From Pseudomonadota bacterium (GTDB taxonomy: Bacteria; Pseudomonadota; Gammaproteobacteria; Steroidobacterales; Steroidobacteraceae): a stretch of DNA of 64,000 nucleotides. The stretch spans positions 17,589-81,588 of the forward strand of contig JAKAXA010000001.1 of assembly GCA_021816775.1 (NCBI GenBank), written 5' to 3'. The position numbers and the translations under genes were made by a program. Of the stretch, positions 51,943-60,467 are shown one piece after another. Under the pieces are notes generated by a model, which did not search any database, was not told the DNA's origin, and worked only from the letters and a program-made list of their open reading frames with translations. How positions within the stretch are numbered: position 1 is the first letter of the stretch; every line of letters begins with the position of its first letter.

Positions 51943-52077
51943 TCAGCGTCGTGCCGCGACGGAGCACGGCGGGAGACGCATCGTGCCTGCGCTCGAGAAC
52001 CGCTCGCGTTGCGGCCAGGTTGGGCTCAGGGCTTCGAGCACGGCCATGAGGTCATCGAGGGCAAGAAAACGGGTCAT
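51943..52077 (-). CDS. Possible small protein beside the broken nucleotidyltransferase
   Basis: A 44-codon frame starting MTRFLALDDLMAVLEALSP and ending in a less ordered tail. The N-terminal part looks like a genuine amphipathic helix, and it follows the stop of the broken nucleotidyltransferase gene (52128) by 50 bases in the same direction, as a small partner gene would. No convincing ribosome-binding site is present. It may itself be a fragment. Confidence 0.35.
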   Translation of the reverse strand: MTRFLALDDLMAVLEALSPTWPQRERFSSAGTMRLPPCSVAARR

Positions 52078-52127
52078 CCGGCGACCGCGCCGCACGGTGC
52101 ACGCCACCCTCGGCGAGGAGCGGCGGC

Positions 52128-52636
52128 TCAGCCGGTTTCTTTGAGAAGCTCATGGAGCAGCGTCTCATTTCGAACGGCCGCAAGTCCGCGCGCAGGTCCG
52201 CGATGCCCAGCCGCTCTGTGTTGGCTTGCCGTAGCGCGCGGATAGCCGCCGGATCCTGGGTCCGCCGCGGACCGTCGCCCAGTCCCTGCAGTTTCCAGAC
52301 GCTCAGCCCCTCGGCGCTGATCACGCGCAACTCTCCCCGCGGCGTCGTGAGCGTCCTTGCGCCCGCCAGCAGTCGCCTGGCGATCGGGCGGTGAGCATAC
52401 GGCAGGTCGACTCGCTCCTCCTCGCGCAGGTCATTGGCCGCCTCATCGCTGCGATGCGCGCGAGGAGAGGTCGGCCCCGGGGAGCTGCGCCGCGATCAAA
52501 TCAGCGTTTTCCAGGCCCACGAGCAGATCGATATCCTCGGTAGCGCGAATCACGTTGTGCGCGGCGGGCGCCGCTGGTGTGCAGCGTCGCGGCAATCTCA
52601 CTCAACGGTTTGCCGGGGCACGATAGCCCCGCCATG
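52128..52636 (-). pseudogene. Multiply frameshifted nucleotidyltransferase-like gene
   Basis: Piecing together three frames gives a recognisable protein. ATG 52636 starts MAGLSCPGKPLSEIAATLHTS, a shift leads to AAHNVIRATEDIDLLVGLENADLI (short segments RATEDIDLLV are the nucleotidyltransferase core), another to DEAANDLREEERVDLPYAHRPIA and ELRVISAEGLSVWKLQGL, then GPRRTQDPAAIRALRQANTERL. A last shift gives LLHELLKETG and a TGA at 52128. The order matches DUF6036/AbiEii-type proteins often found in toxin-antitoxin or phage-defence pairs. At least three frameshifts make it non-functional. Confidence 0.75.
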
Positions 52637-52717
52637 AACGTCAGCCGCAGCCGTTCAACCGATCAGGCGAGCGGCAGCATCCCGAGTTGCGCACAGCAGC
52701 ATGAATGTGCGCCACGT

Positions 52718-53908
52718 TCAGCCCGGCCCCTTCAGCTTCGCCGCCACTCTCCGGTAGGCCTCACGGAACGGGATGCCCTCACTCACCACCAGGCGGTTGG
52801 CCTGCTCGGCGGCGTGGATGGCGGGGTCGAGCCGGATGCGCTCCGGGCGGAAGCGCATCCCATCGAGCGCAGCCGGCAGGATCCCGAGCGTCTCGTGCGC
52901 CACGTCGATGGCGCGGAACAGCGGAAATTTCAGCAGCTGCAGGTCGCGCTGATAGCCCGAGGGCAGCTTCGCGCACACCGCCAGCGCCTCGGCGAGGCAC
53001 GCCTGGGCGGTGGCCGAGCGGCCGCGGATCAGCTCGAAGACATCCGGATTGCGCTTCTGCGGCATGATGGACGAGCCGGTGGTGAAGGCCTCCGGCAGCT
53101 CGATGAAGGCGAACTCCTGCGTGTCGAAGAGGAGCACGTCGGCCGCCAGGCGCCCCAGATCCTGCATCAGCAGGCACAGGTGAAAGAGCAGCTCCGCTTC
53201 GGCCTTGCCGCGCGAGAGCTGCACCGCCGTCACCGGCTCGTGCACCTCGGCGAAGCCGAGTTTGGCGCGCGTCGCCTCCCGATCGAGCGGCAGTCCCGGC
53301 GTGCCATAGCCGGCCGCCGAGCCGAGCGGGCATTTGCCGAGGCGGCGGTGCGCGTGGCGCAGCGCCTCGGCGTCGTCGCGGATTTCGGCGGCGAAGCCGC
53401 CGGCCCACAGCGGCACGGAGCTCGGCATCGCCTGCTGCATGTGGGTGTAGCCGGGCAGCTCGGTCGCGCGCTCGCGCACCGCCAGCCCCTCGAGCGCCTC
53501 CGCGACCGACACGGCGCCGGCGGCGAGGCTCTCCACGGCGTCGCGCAGATACAGCCGCAGCGCCGTCAGCACCTGATCATTGCGCGAGCGCCCGAGGTGA
53601 ACCCGCCCGCCCGCCGGACCGATCCGCTCGGTCAGCCGCCGCTCGAGCGCGGTCTGCCCGTCCTCGTCCGAGAGCTCGATGTGCCACACCCCGCGGGCAT
53701 GCTCATCGCCGAGGGCGGTGAGGCCGTCGCGAATGGCCGCGAAATCCGCGGCCGCTAGCAGCCCCCCGGCGGCGAGCATCTCGGCGTGCGCGATCGATGC
53801 GCGCACGTCGTAGGCCACCAGACGCTCATCGAGCGCGAAGTCCTCCCCGGCCGTGTAGCGCAGCACGCGCTCATCGAGCGGCGCGCCCTTGTCCCACAGC
53901 CGGCTCAC
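52718..53908 (-). CDS. argH: Argininosuccinate lyase ArgH
   Basis: 396 residues, shorter than the 450-460 of E. coli ArgH because the N-terminal segment is trimmed. The superfamily signature GSSIMPQKRNPD is intact, along with HLGRSRNDQVLTALRLYLRD, ELPGYTHMQQAMPSS and LGSAAGYGTPGLPLDR. It splits argininosuccinate into arginine and fumarate, the last step. It begins 1 base from the argB stop and closes the eight-gene operon. Confidence 0.93.
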   Translation of the reverse strand: MSRLWDKGAPLDERVLRYTAGEDFALDERLVAYDVRASIAHAEMLAAGGLLAAADFAAIRDGLTALGDEHARGVWHIELSDEDGQTALERRLTERIGPAGGRVHLGRSRNDQVLTALRLYLRDAVESLAAGAVSVAEALEGLAVRERATELPGYTHMQQAMPSSVPLWAGGFAAEIRDDAEALRHAHRRLGKCPLGSAAGYGTPGLPLDREATRAKLGFAEVHEPVTAVQLSRGKAEAELLFHLCLLMQDLGRLAADVLLFDTQEFAFIELPEAFTTGSSIMPQKRNPDVFELIRGRSATAQACLAEALAVCAKLPSGYQRDLQLLKFPLFRAIDVAHETLGILPAALDGMRFRPERIRLDPAIHAAEQANRLVVSEGIPFREAYRRVAAKLKGPG

Positions 53909-53909
53909 G

Positions 53910-54848
53910 CTAGGCTCCGCCGCTGTGCTGTTCGGCGGGCGTCAGCGCGTCGATGTCCTCGACGATCAGCGTGCCGGTGCCCTCGTTGGTGAACACTTCA
54001 CCGAGAATGCCTTCCGGGGCCTGATACGACACGACGTGCACGCGGCGCACGCCGCCGCGGATGGCCGACTCGATCGCCTTGGCCTTCGGCAGCATGCCGT
54101 CGGCGATGGCGCCCTGCTCGCGCAGCCTCGAGAGGCCCTCGAGGTCCGTGTAGGAGATGAGCGAGCCCGGATCGGCGAGGTCGGCCAGAATGCCGGGCGC
54201 GCCGGTGCACAGGATCAGCTTCTCGGCGCCGAGCGCGGCGGCGAGCGCGGCGGCGACGGTATCGGCATTGACGTTGAGCAGCACGCCCTCATCGTCGGCC
54301 GACAGCGGGCTCACGACGGGCATCAGGCCGTTTTCGAGCAGCTTGCGCAGCACGGTCGGGTCGACCGAGTCGATGTCGCCGACGAACCCGTAATCGACAA
54401 GCTCGCCGCTCGCCTTGATCGTCACCGGCGGGCGCTTGTGCGCGCGGATCAGGCCGGCATCGACGCCGCTGACGCCGACCGCCTCGATGTTCAGCTCGCG
54501 GCAGATGCCGAGGATGGCGGTGTTGATGGTGCCGTTCAGCACCATCGCCGTGACGTCGATTGCCTCGCGGTCGGTCACCCGGCGTCCCTCCACCATCCGC
54601 GAGCTCACGCCGAGGGCACTGGCGAGCTCGGTCACCTGCGGGCCGCCGCCGTGCACGAACACGACGCGCACGCCGAAGTAGTGCAGGATCGCGATCTGCT
54701 CGACGAGCACGCGCGTCGCGGCGTCATCGGCGAACACGCCGCCGCCGGCCTTCACCACGAAAGTCTTGCCGCGATACATGCGGATGTACGGCGCGGCGCT
54801 CTTCAACGCGCGGATGGCTAGTGCCTGGTCGGCGGGTTGCATGATCAT
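53910..54848 (-). CDS. argB: N-acylglutamate kinase ArgB
   Basis: 312 residues of the amino-acid kinase fold. TFVVKAGGGVF (ATP lysine and glycines), VFVHGGGPQVTELA, NINADTVA-like LLNVNADTVAAALAAAL, and GMLPKAKAIESAIRGGV are family motifs. The protein lacks the C-terminal GNAT synthase domain seen in the fused ArgB/ArgA enzymes of Xanthomonas, so the operon has no synthase from this gene. If the upstream pathway uses succinyl groups, this kinase would phosphorylate N-succinylglutamate; specificity cannot be read here. A start at M3 is also possible. Confidence 0.9.
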   Translation of the reverse strand: MIMQPADQALAIRALKSAAPYIRMYRGKTFVVKAGGGVFADDAATRVLVEQIAILHYFGVRVVFVHGGGPQVTELASALGVSSRMVEGRRVTDREAIDVTAMVLNGTINTAILGICRELNIEAVGVSGVDAGLIRAHKRPPVTIKASGELVDYGFVGDIDSVDPTVLRKLLENGLMPVVSPLSADDEGVLLNVNADTVAAALAAALGAEKLILCTGAPGILADLADPGSLISYTDLEGLSRLREQGAIADGMLPKAKAIESAIRGGVRRVHVVSYQAPEGILGEVFTNEGTGTLIVEDIDALTPAEQHSGGA

Positions 54849-54894
54849 CTCGGTGACAAGCCCCTGATCTTAAGCGGACAAACACACGGCGGGC

Positions 54895-55896
54895 CTACAG
54901 CCCCTTCAGCAGGCGGTACAACACCGCCATCTGCACCGGCAGGCGATTGTACGCTTGGCGGCGCACGATGCTGCGCGGGCCGTCGAGGACCTCGTCGGCG
55001 ACGGCGACGTTGCGCCGCACCGGCAGACAGTGCATCAGACGGCACTCGCGCGCGGCCGGCTCGAACCATTCGTTGCGCACACACCAGCCGGTCAGCCCGG
55101 CCCGCCGGCGCGCCTCCTCGGCCGCATCGCCGTAGCAGGCGGTGGCGCCCCATTCCTTGGCGTAGACGATGTGCGCGCCCGCGATTGCCTCGCGCCGATC
55201 CTCGCTCTCGCGCACCGAGCCGCCCGAGAGCGCCGCAGCGCGGCGCGCTTTGTCCATGATGGACGGCGGCAGCGCGAACCCCTCGGGCCGCAGCACCACG
55301 ACCTCCATGCCGCGCAGCGCCGCCATGTGCAGCACAGCGGACGGCACGGCCAGCGGCAAGGGGCGCGGATGATAGGCCCAGGAGAGCACCAGGCGGCCGC
55401 GGCGCGGCACGCCGAAATCCTCCAGCGTCTTCCAGTCGGCAAGCGCCTGACAGGGGTGGTTGACCGCCGATTCGAGATTGATCAGCGGCTTGTCCACGAG
55501 CGCCGCGAGCGCATTGAACGTCGTTTCCGCCAGATCCGCCGCCAGATCCCGTCCGTCGGCGAACGCGCGGATGCCGAGGGCGTCGCAGTAGGAGGCGAGC
55601 ACCGGAATCCCCTCGCGCGCGTGCTCGGCCGCCGCGCCGTCCATCACGACGCCGGGGCGCGTCTCGAGCTGCCAGGTGCCCTGGCCCGGCGTGATGACGA
55701 ACGAGCTGCCGCCGAGGCGCGCCATGCCTGCCTGAAAGGACGCGAGCGTGCGCAGCGAGGGATTGAGGAACAGCAGCCCGAGAATCTTCCCGGCAAGCGC
55801 GCGCGGCTCGGGCTCGCGCTGCAGCCGCTCGGCGAGCTCGAGCAGGGCCGGCACCTCCTCGCGCGGCAGCTCCGCCAGGTCGACGAAGCGTTTCAT
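54895..55896 (-). CDS. argF': N-acyl-L-ornithine carbamoyltransferase (succinyl/acetyl type)
   Basis: 333 residues. The carbamoyl-phosphate motif is NPSLRT (residues 45-50) and HPCQ lies near 150, but the end HCLPVRRN, the GQGTWQLE loop and the HPRPLP proline-rich loop are those of N-acetyl- and N-succinyl-ornithine carbamoyltransferases and differ from ordinary ArgF. The segment WQLETRPGVVMDGAAAEH can be lined up with both known enzymes without gaps. At the residue that is Glu92 in Xanthomonas AOTCase and Pro90 in Bacteroides SOTCase this protein has Ala90. Overall it reads closer to the succinyl enzyme. Its ATG overlaps the argD stop. Confidence 0.85.
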   Translation of the reverse strand: MKRFVDLAELPREEVPALLELAERLQREPEPRALAGKILGLLFLNPSLRTLASFQAGMARLGGSSFVITPGQGTWQLETRPGVVMDGAAAEHAREGIPVLASYCDALGIRAFADGRDLAADLAETTFNALAALVDKPLINLESAVNHPCQALADWKTLEDFGVPRRGRLVLSWAYHPRPLPLAVPSAVLHMAALRGMEVVVLRPEGFALPPSIMDKARRAAALSGGSVRESEDRREAIAGAHIVYAKEWGATACYGDAAEEARRRAGLTGWCVRNEWFEPAARECRLMHCLPVRRNVAVADEVLDGPRSIVRRQAYNRLPVQMAVLYRLLKGL

Positions 55897-57065
55897 GCGC
55901 CGATGTCCGTCAGCGCCTGGCGCAGCAGGTCCACGTGCGCCTCCTGGAGGATGAACGGCGGCAGCAGCCGCACGATATCCGGGTCGCTCGCCGTGCCGGT
56001 GAGAATGCCGCGGCGCAGCAGCTCGGCCTGGATCTGCTTCGCGGGCCGGCGGGTGCGCAGTCCGAGCAGCAAGCCCTCGCCCTGCATCGCGCTCACCGGT
56101 CCGGTCAGACAGGTGCGCCGGATGTAGGCCGACACGCGCCGCACGTTCTCGAGCAGCCGCCCGGACTCGATGGCCTCGATCGTGGCGAGCAGGGCCGCGC
56201 ACGCCATCGGGCCGCCGCCATAGGTGGTGCCGAGAAGGCCGGTCTTCAGCGTGGCGGACACCCTGGCCGAGGTGAGCAGGGCGGCGACCGGAAACCCGTT
56301 GCCGAGCGCCTTGGCCGTGGTGAGCATGTCGGGCATGACTCCGTAGAGTCCGGCCGCGTACGGCGCGCCCACCCGGCCGAAGCCGCACTGCACCTCATCG
56401 AAGATCAGCAGCGCGCCGACCGCATCGCAGCGCTCGCGCAGCGCGGCGAGATACGGCGCACCGAGATTCACCGCACCGGCGAGCCCCTGCACGGGCTCGA
56501 CGATGACCGCGGCGGTCCGCTCGCTCACTTGGGCGGCCAGGGCATCGAGATCGCCGCGCGGCAGGAAGCTCACGTCGAAGGGCGTGCGCGGAAAGCCATA
56601 CCAGGCCTGCGAGCCCCAGGTGACCGCCGAGGCCGCCGCGGTGCGCCCGTGAAAGGCGCCCTCGAGCGCCGCCACGTGCGGTCGCCCCGTCATGCGCAGC
56701 GCGAGCCGCAGCGCGTTCTCGTTGGCCTCCGCGCCGCTGTTGACCAGGAACACGCTCGCGAAATCCAGCTGCGAGAACGCCAGCAGCCGCTGCGCGGCGT
56801 GCGTGCGCACGCCCATGGGCAGCGCGTTGGTCTGGAACTGACACGCGCGCGCCTGCGCGGCGAGCGCGTCGGTCCAGCCGGGATGGGCATAGCCGAGCGC
56901 TGCGACCGCATGCCCGCCATACAGATCGAGCACCCGCTCGCCTTGCGGGTCGATCAGCCACACCCCCTCGGCGCGGGCGACCTCGAACGGGTACTGGGCG
57001 TAGACGGGCGCCAGGGCGTCGCTCGGCGGCGTCGGCGTGGGTGACATGGTCGGGGTTGCGTTCAT
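55893..57065 (-). CDS. argD: N-acylornithine aminotransferase ArgD
   Basis: 390-residue class-III PLP aminotransferase. NSGAEANENALRLAL, AFHGRTAAA, FDEVQCGFGR and the PLP lysine in TTAKALGNGFP are intact, with GTTYGGGPMACAA near the end. It converts N-acylglutamate semialdehyde to N-acylornithine. ATGA overlap with argF' and 11 bases from argC place it inside the operon. A start at 57047 (MSPTPTPP) is possible since the first residues are low-complexity. Confidence 0.92.
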   Translation of the reverse strand: MNATPTMSPTPTPPSDALAPVYAQYPFEVARAEGVWLIDPQGERVLDLYGGHAVAALGYAHPGWTDALAAQARACQFQTNALPMGVRTHAAQRLLAFSQLDFASVFLVNSGAEANENALRLALRMTGRPHVAALEGAFHGRTAAASAVTWGSQAWYGFPRTPFDVSFLPRGDLDALAAQVSERTAAVIVEPVQGLAGAVNLGAPYLAALRERCDAVGALLIFDEVQCGFGRVGAPYAAGLYGVMPDMLTTAKALGNGFPVAALLTSARVSATLKTGLLGTTYGGGPMACAALLATIEAIESGRLLENVRRVSAYIRRTCLTGPVSAMQGEGLLLGLRTRRPAKQIQAELLRRGILTGTASDPDIVRLLPPFILQEAHVDLLRQALTDIGA

Positions 57066-57076
57066 GATCGCTCGCT

Positions 57077-58138
57077 TCAGGTCCAACCCGGGGCCGGCAG
57101 CGTAAGGCCATCGGTCTCGGCCAGGCCGAACATCCGATTCATCCACTGCACCGCGCCGCCGGCGGCGCCTTTGGTGAGGTTGTCGATGGCACACATCACC
57201 GCGATGGTGCGGCCGTCGCTCACCGCACCGAGGTGCGCGTAATTGCTCGCCGTCACGTCCTTGATGCGCGGTGCGCCGTCCAGCACCCGCACGAAGCGCG
57301 CGCGGGCGTAGAACTCTCGCAGCGCGCCGAGCACCTCGGCGGTCTCGAGCGGCCGCTCGAGCCGCGCCTGCACCGTCACGTGAATGCCGCGGGCGAACGG
57401 TCCGGAATGCGGGACAAACGCGAAATCGGCGGCGACGCCGCTCGCGGCGCGGGCGCAAGCGGCAATCTCCGGCGCATGCCGGTGCGCGAGCGGGCTGTAG
57501 GCGTAGAGGTCGCTGTGCCGCAGGGGATGGTGCGTGCCGGACGTCGGCTTGCCCCCCGAGCCGGTGCTGCCCGTCACGCCCGCGACGAACAGCTGCGGCG
57601 GCACCAGGCCGAGGGTGAGCAGCGGCACGCTCGCGAGCAGCGCCGCCGTGGCGAAGCAGCCCGGATGCGCCACGTGCGGCGTCGCGAGCTCGGCCAGATG
57701 CTCCGGCAGCGCACAGGTGAATTGTGCCAGGCGGCCCGGCGCGCCGTGCGCATGGCCGTAGACCCGCTCGTACTCGCCGGCCGAGCGGTAACGGAAATCG
57801 GCCGAGATGTCGACCACCCGTGGCGCGGTGCCCGCGGCTGCCGCGGCCTCGAGCAGCGAGTCGATCAGCTGCGCGGACACCCCATGCGGCGCCGCGCAGA
57901 ACACCGCGCAGCGCGGCACGCTCGAGAGCAGCGCGCGCACCTCGTCGTGCCCCTGGAAGCGCCAATCCCCATAGACCGCGGCTAGGTGCGGGAACGCCGC
58001 GGCGATCGGCTCGCCGGGCCGGCTTTCCGAGAGCACCGCGCGCAACGCAAAACGCGGATGCGCCGCCAGCAGGCGCAGCACCTCGCCGGCCACATAGCCG
58101 CTGCCGCCGAGTACAACCGCGGGAATGGGCTCGCTCAC
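57077..58138 (-). CDS. argC: N-acyl-gamma-glutamyl-phosphate reductase ArgC
   Basis: 353 residues. The NADP-binding start VVLGGSGYVAGEVLRLL, ISADFRYRS, the catalytic cysteine in AHPGCFATAALLA, GSTGSGGKPTSGTHH, and the C-terminal DNLTKGAAGGAVQWMN are all typical. It reduces acylglutamyl phosphate to the semialdehyde. The start is GTG 58138, overlapping the stop of the DUF1611-like gene as GTGA, so the two are translationally coupled. Confidence 0.94.
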   Translation of the reverse strand: MSEPIPAVVLGGSGYVAGEVLRLLAAHPRFALRAVLSESRPGEPIAAAFPHLAAVYGDWRFQGHDEVRALLSSVPRCAVFCAAPHGVSAQLIDSLLEAAAAAGTAPRVVDISADFRYRSAGEYERVYGHAHGAPGRLAQFTCALPEHLAELATPHVAHPGCFATAALLASVPLLTLGLVPPQLFVAGVTGSTGSGGKPTSGTHHPLRHSDLYAYSPLAHRHAPEIAACARAASGVAADFAFVPHSGPFARGIHVTVQARLERPLETAEVLGALREFYARARFVRVLDGAPRIKDVTASNYAHLGAVSDGRTIAVMCAIDNLTKGAAGGAVQWMNRMFGLAETDGLTLPAPGWT

Positions 58139-59211
58139 GTGCGCGCCCCGCCCGAGAGGCCCACGGCCTGCATCACGTAATCGCCGAGCGAGGCGCCGTC
58201 GCTGATGGCGTTGAATGCCGGGACTTTGAGCTGCTCGGTGATCAGATCGATGCCCACCCGATTGTCGGTGGCGGGCCCGGTGACCACGCACGGCTCGATG
58301 CCGAAGCGCTCGCGCAAGAGCTTCACGCCGCCCCAGGCGGCCACCGGGTCGTTGGCCGAGAGCGCGACGCCGGTCAGCACGGCGCGGATGTCGGCGCACT
58401 CGAGAATGGCATCGACGCCGTAGGTTCCGAGTATGCCGTCGCCCAGCTCGAACACGATCACATCCGGCTTGCCTGCGCAGAGCTCGGTAAGCATGGTGCG
58501 CGTCAGGGCCGGGCCGTTGCGGCGCGTGGTCGTTACCACGCCGAAATCGGTGAAGATCGCCGAGCGGCGCGCACCGGCATCCTCCATCGCCATGATGTCG
58601 CGACGCAGCGAGACGCCCGTGGCCTTGAAGGCATCGATCGTGAGGCCGCGGTGGCGCATGCGGCTGATCATGGCGCAGGCGGCGGCGGTCTTGCCGGCCT
58701 CCATGCACGTGCCGGCGAGGGCCACCACCGGGACCTGGCGGGTCTCGAGCGCGGCGGCCTGATCGAGCGGGCGCAGCCCGACGCGTGCCGGCACGCCGAT
58801 GCGCTCGCCGAGGTACGGAAAGCGCAGCACCACCCCGAGCACGCGGCAGTCGAACGGCTGGCCCTTGTCGGGGTTGATCGAGTCGCACGCCCCGAGCACC
58901 CCGCCGATGTTGAGCATCTGGATCGTATCGCCGGGCCTGACCGTCTCGGGGATGTGGCCCGAGTAGCCGAACAGCGCCTTGCGGTGACCGAGCGCGCCGA
59001 CCACGATGTCGCCCTTGCGCACCTTGGCCATGCGGCCGCTGGTGAGCTCCAGGGTGTTGTAGGTCGACTTGTTGGTCAGCACCTCGACGACGATCACCAC
59101 GCCTTCCTCGGCGGGAATGTCGGGGCAGATGCGCACCTCGTGCGACAGGCCGCAGGCCTGCGCCACGGAGGCGATCTTGTCCACGACCACGCTGCGCATG
59201 CCGTTGGTCAT
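58135..59211 (-). CDS. DUF1611/DgcN-like P-loop protein inside the arginine operon
   Basis: 358 residues. The N-terminal 140 or so residues form a beta-rich domain (VEVLTNKSTYNTLEL, YSGHIPETVRPGDTIQML). The C-terminal part carries a P-loop, AGTCMEAGKTAAAC (residues 166-179), and a Walker-B-like VIVFELGDGI (251-260), similar to the deviant P-loops of dethiobiotin-synthetase relatives. DUF1611 members have been linked, as I recall, to N-acetylation of D-glutamate (DgcN). Start and stop overlap argG and argC (ATGA, GTGA). No N-acylglutamate synthase is otherwise present in the operon, so this protein is the best candidate for that step; it is inference only. Confidence 0.7.
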   Translation of the reverse strand: MTNGMRSVVVDKIASVAQACGLSHEVRICPDIPAEEGVVIVVEVLTNKSTYNTLELTSGRMAKVRKGDIVVGALGHRKALFGYSGHIPETVRPGDTIQMLNIGGVLGACDSINPDKGQPFDCRVLGVVLRFPYLGERIGVPARVGLRPLDQAAALETRQVPVVALAGTCMEAGKTAAACAMISRMRHRGLTIDAFKATGVSLRRDIMAMEDAGARRSAIFTDFGVVTTTRRNGPALTRTMLTELCAGKPDVIVFELGDGILGTYGVDAILECADIRAVLTGVALSANDPVAAWGGVKLLRERFGIEPCVVTGPATDNRVGIDLITEQLKVPAFNAISDGASLGDYVMQAVGLSGGART

Positions 59212-60464
59212 GTCCGCTCTCCCGCGCCGTGGGGCTGCCCGTCGGAAGCGAGCCCGGCGCGGCGGTGAAATACGCCGCTCAGGGCGACGATCTTGGAGAA
59301 GCCGAGTGCATCCTGCGGCGTCCACTCGCCGGCCGCCTCGCCGTACACGCCCTTGGAGGCGCTCATCAGCGAGTAGGGCGACTCGACGCCCTCGATGAAG
59401 AGGTTGCCGGGGCGCAGCGCGATGCGCACCGTGCCGGTCACGCGCGCCTGCGAGGACACGAGCAGCGCCTCGATGTCGCGGCACACCGGATCGAGCAGCT
59501 GGCCCTCGTGCACCAGGTCGCCGTAGGGCTGGGCCACCAGCTCCTTGATGCGCTGCTGCCGGCCCGTGAGCACGAGCTTCTCGAGCTCACGGTGGGCGAT
59601 CAGCAGCACCTCGGCGGCGGGCGCCTCGAAGGCGACCCGGCCTTTGGTGCCGATGATGGTATCCCCGAGATGAATGCCCCGGCCGATGCCGAACGGCGCC
59701 GCCAGCGACTCCAGCGCCTCGATCAGCGCCACCGGCGGCAGCGGTCGGCCGTCGAGGCCGACCGGTCGCCCGCGCTCGAACGCGAGCACGTGGGTCTCGC
59801 ACGCGCGGGGCCGGTTGAAGGCCTCGCGCGTGAGCACCCACGCCTCATCGGGAATGGTGCCGGAGGAGTTCAGCGTCTCCTTGCCGCCGATGGTCACGCC
59901 CCATAGGCCGCGGTTGACCGAGTAGGCCGCGCCGAAGGGCGGCACGGGCAGGCCGCGGCTCTCGAGGAAGGCCAACTCCTCGGTCCGCTTGAACGCCCGG
60001 TCGCGCACCGGGGCGAGCACTTCCAGATCCGGCGCCAGGGTGCGCATGGCGACCTCGAAGCGCACCTGGTCGTTGCCCGCGGCGGTGCAGCCGTGCGCGA
60101 TCATGTGGGTGCCGAGCTTGCGCGCCATGTGCGCGATGGTCTGCGCCTGCATGACACGCTCGGCCCCCACGCACAGCGGGTACAGCTGGCCGCGCTTGAC
60201 GTTGCCCATGATCAGAAAGCGCAGCACCTGCTCGAAATACTCCGCGCGCGCATCGACCTGGTGATGCGCCACGGCGCCGAGGGCGTGCGCGCGCTCCTTG
60301 AGCGTGCGGGCCGCCTCGGCATCGATGCCGCCGGTATCGACGGTGACGGTGATCACCGGACGGTGGTAGGTCTCCTTCAGCCACGGCACCAGAAACGAGG
60401 TGTCGAGACCGCCGGAATAGGCCAGAACGATGGGCTCGCCGCCCGCGGTGGAGGCTGTGGACAT
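59208..60464 (-). CDS. argG: Argininosuccinate synthase ArgG
   Basis: 418 residues. The PP-loop ATPase motif is VLAYSGGLDTSFLV; AHGCTAAGNDQVRFE and YSVNRGLWGVTIGGKETL follow. It condenses citrulline with aspartate using ATP. From memory these segments look more like ArgG of Bacteroidota than like E. coli ArgG. Four bases separate it from argR, and its stop overlaps the next gene. Confidence 0.93.
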   Translation of the reverse strand: MSTASTAGGEPIVLAYSGGLDTSFLVPWLKETYHRPVITVTVDTGGIDAEAARTLKERAHALGAVAHHQVDARAEYFEQVLRFLIMGNVKRGQLYPLCVGAERVMQAQTIAHMARKLGTHMIAHGCTAAGNDQVRFEVAMRTLAPDLEVLAPVRDRAFKRTEELAFLESRGLPVPPFGAAYSVNRGLWGVTIGGKETLNSSGTIPDEAWVLTREAFNRPRACETHVLAFERGRPVGLDGRPLPPVALIEALESLAAPFGIGRGIHLGDTIIGTKGRVAFEAPAAEVLLIAHRELEKLVLTGRQQRIKELVAQPYGDLVHEGQLLDPVCRDIEALLVSSQARVTGTVRIALRPGNLFIEGVESPYSLMSASKGVYGEAAGEWTPQDALGFSKIVALSGVFHRRAGLASDGQPHGAGERT

Positions 60465-60467
60465 GGC

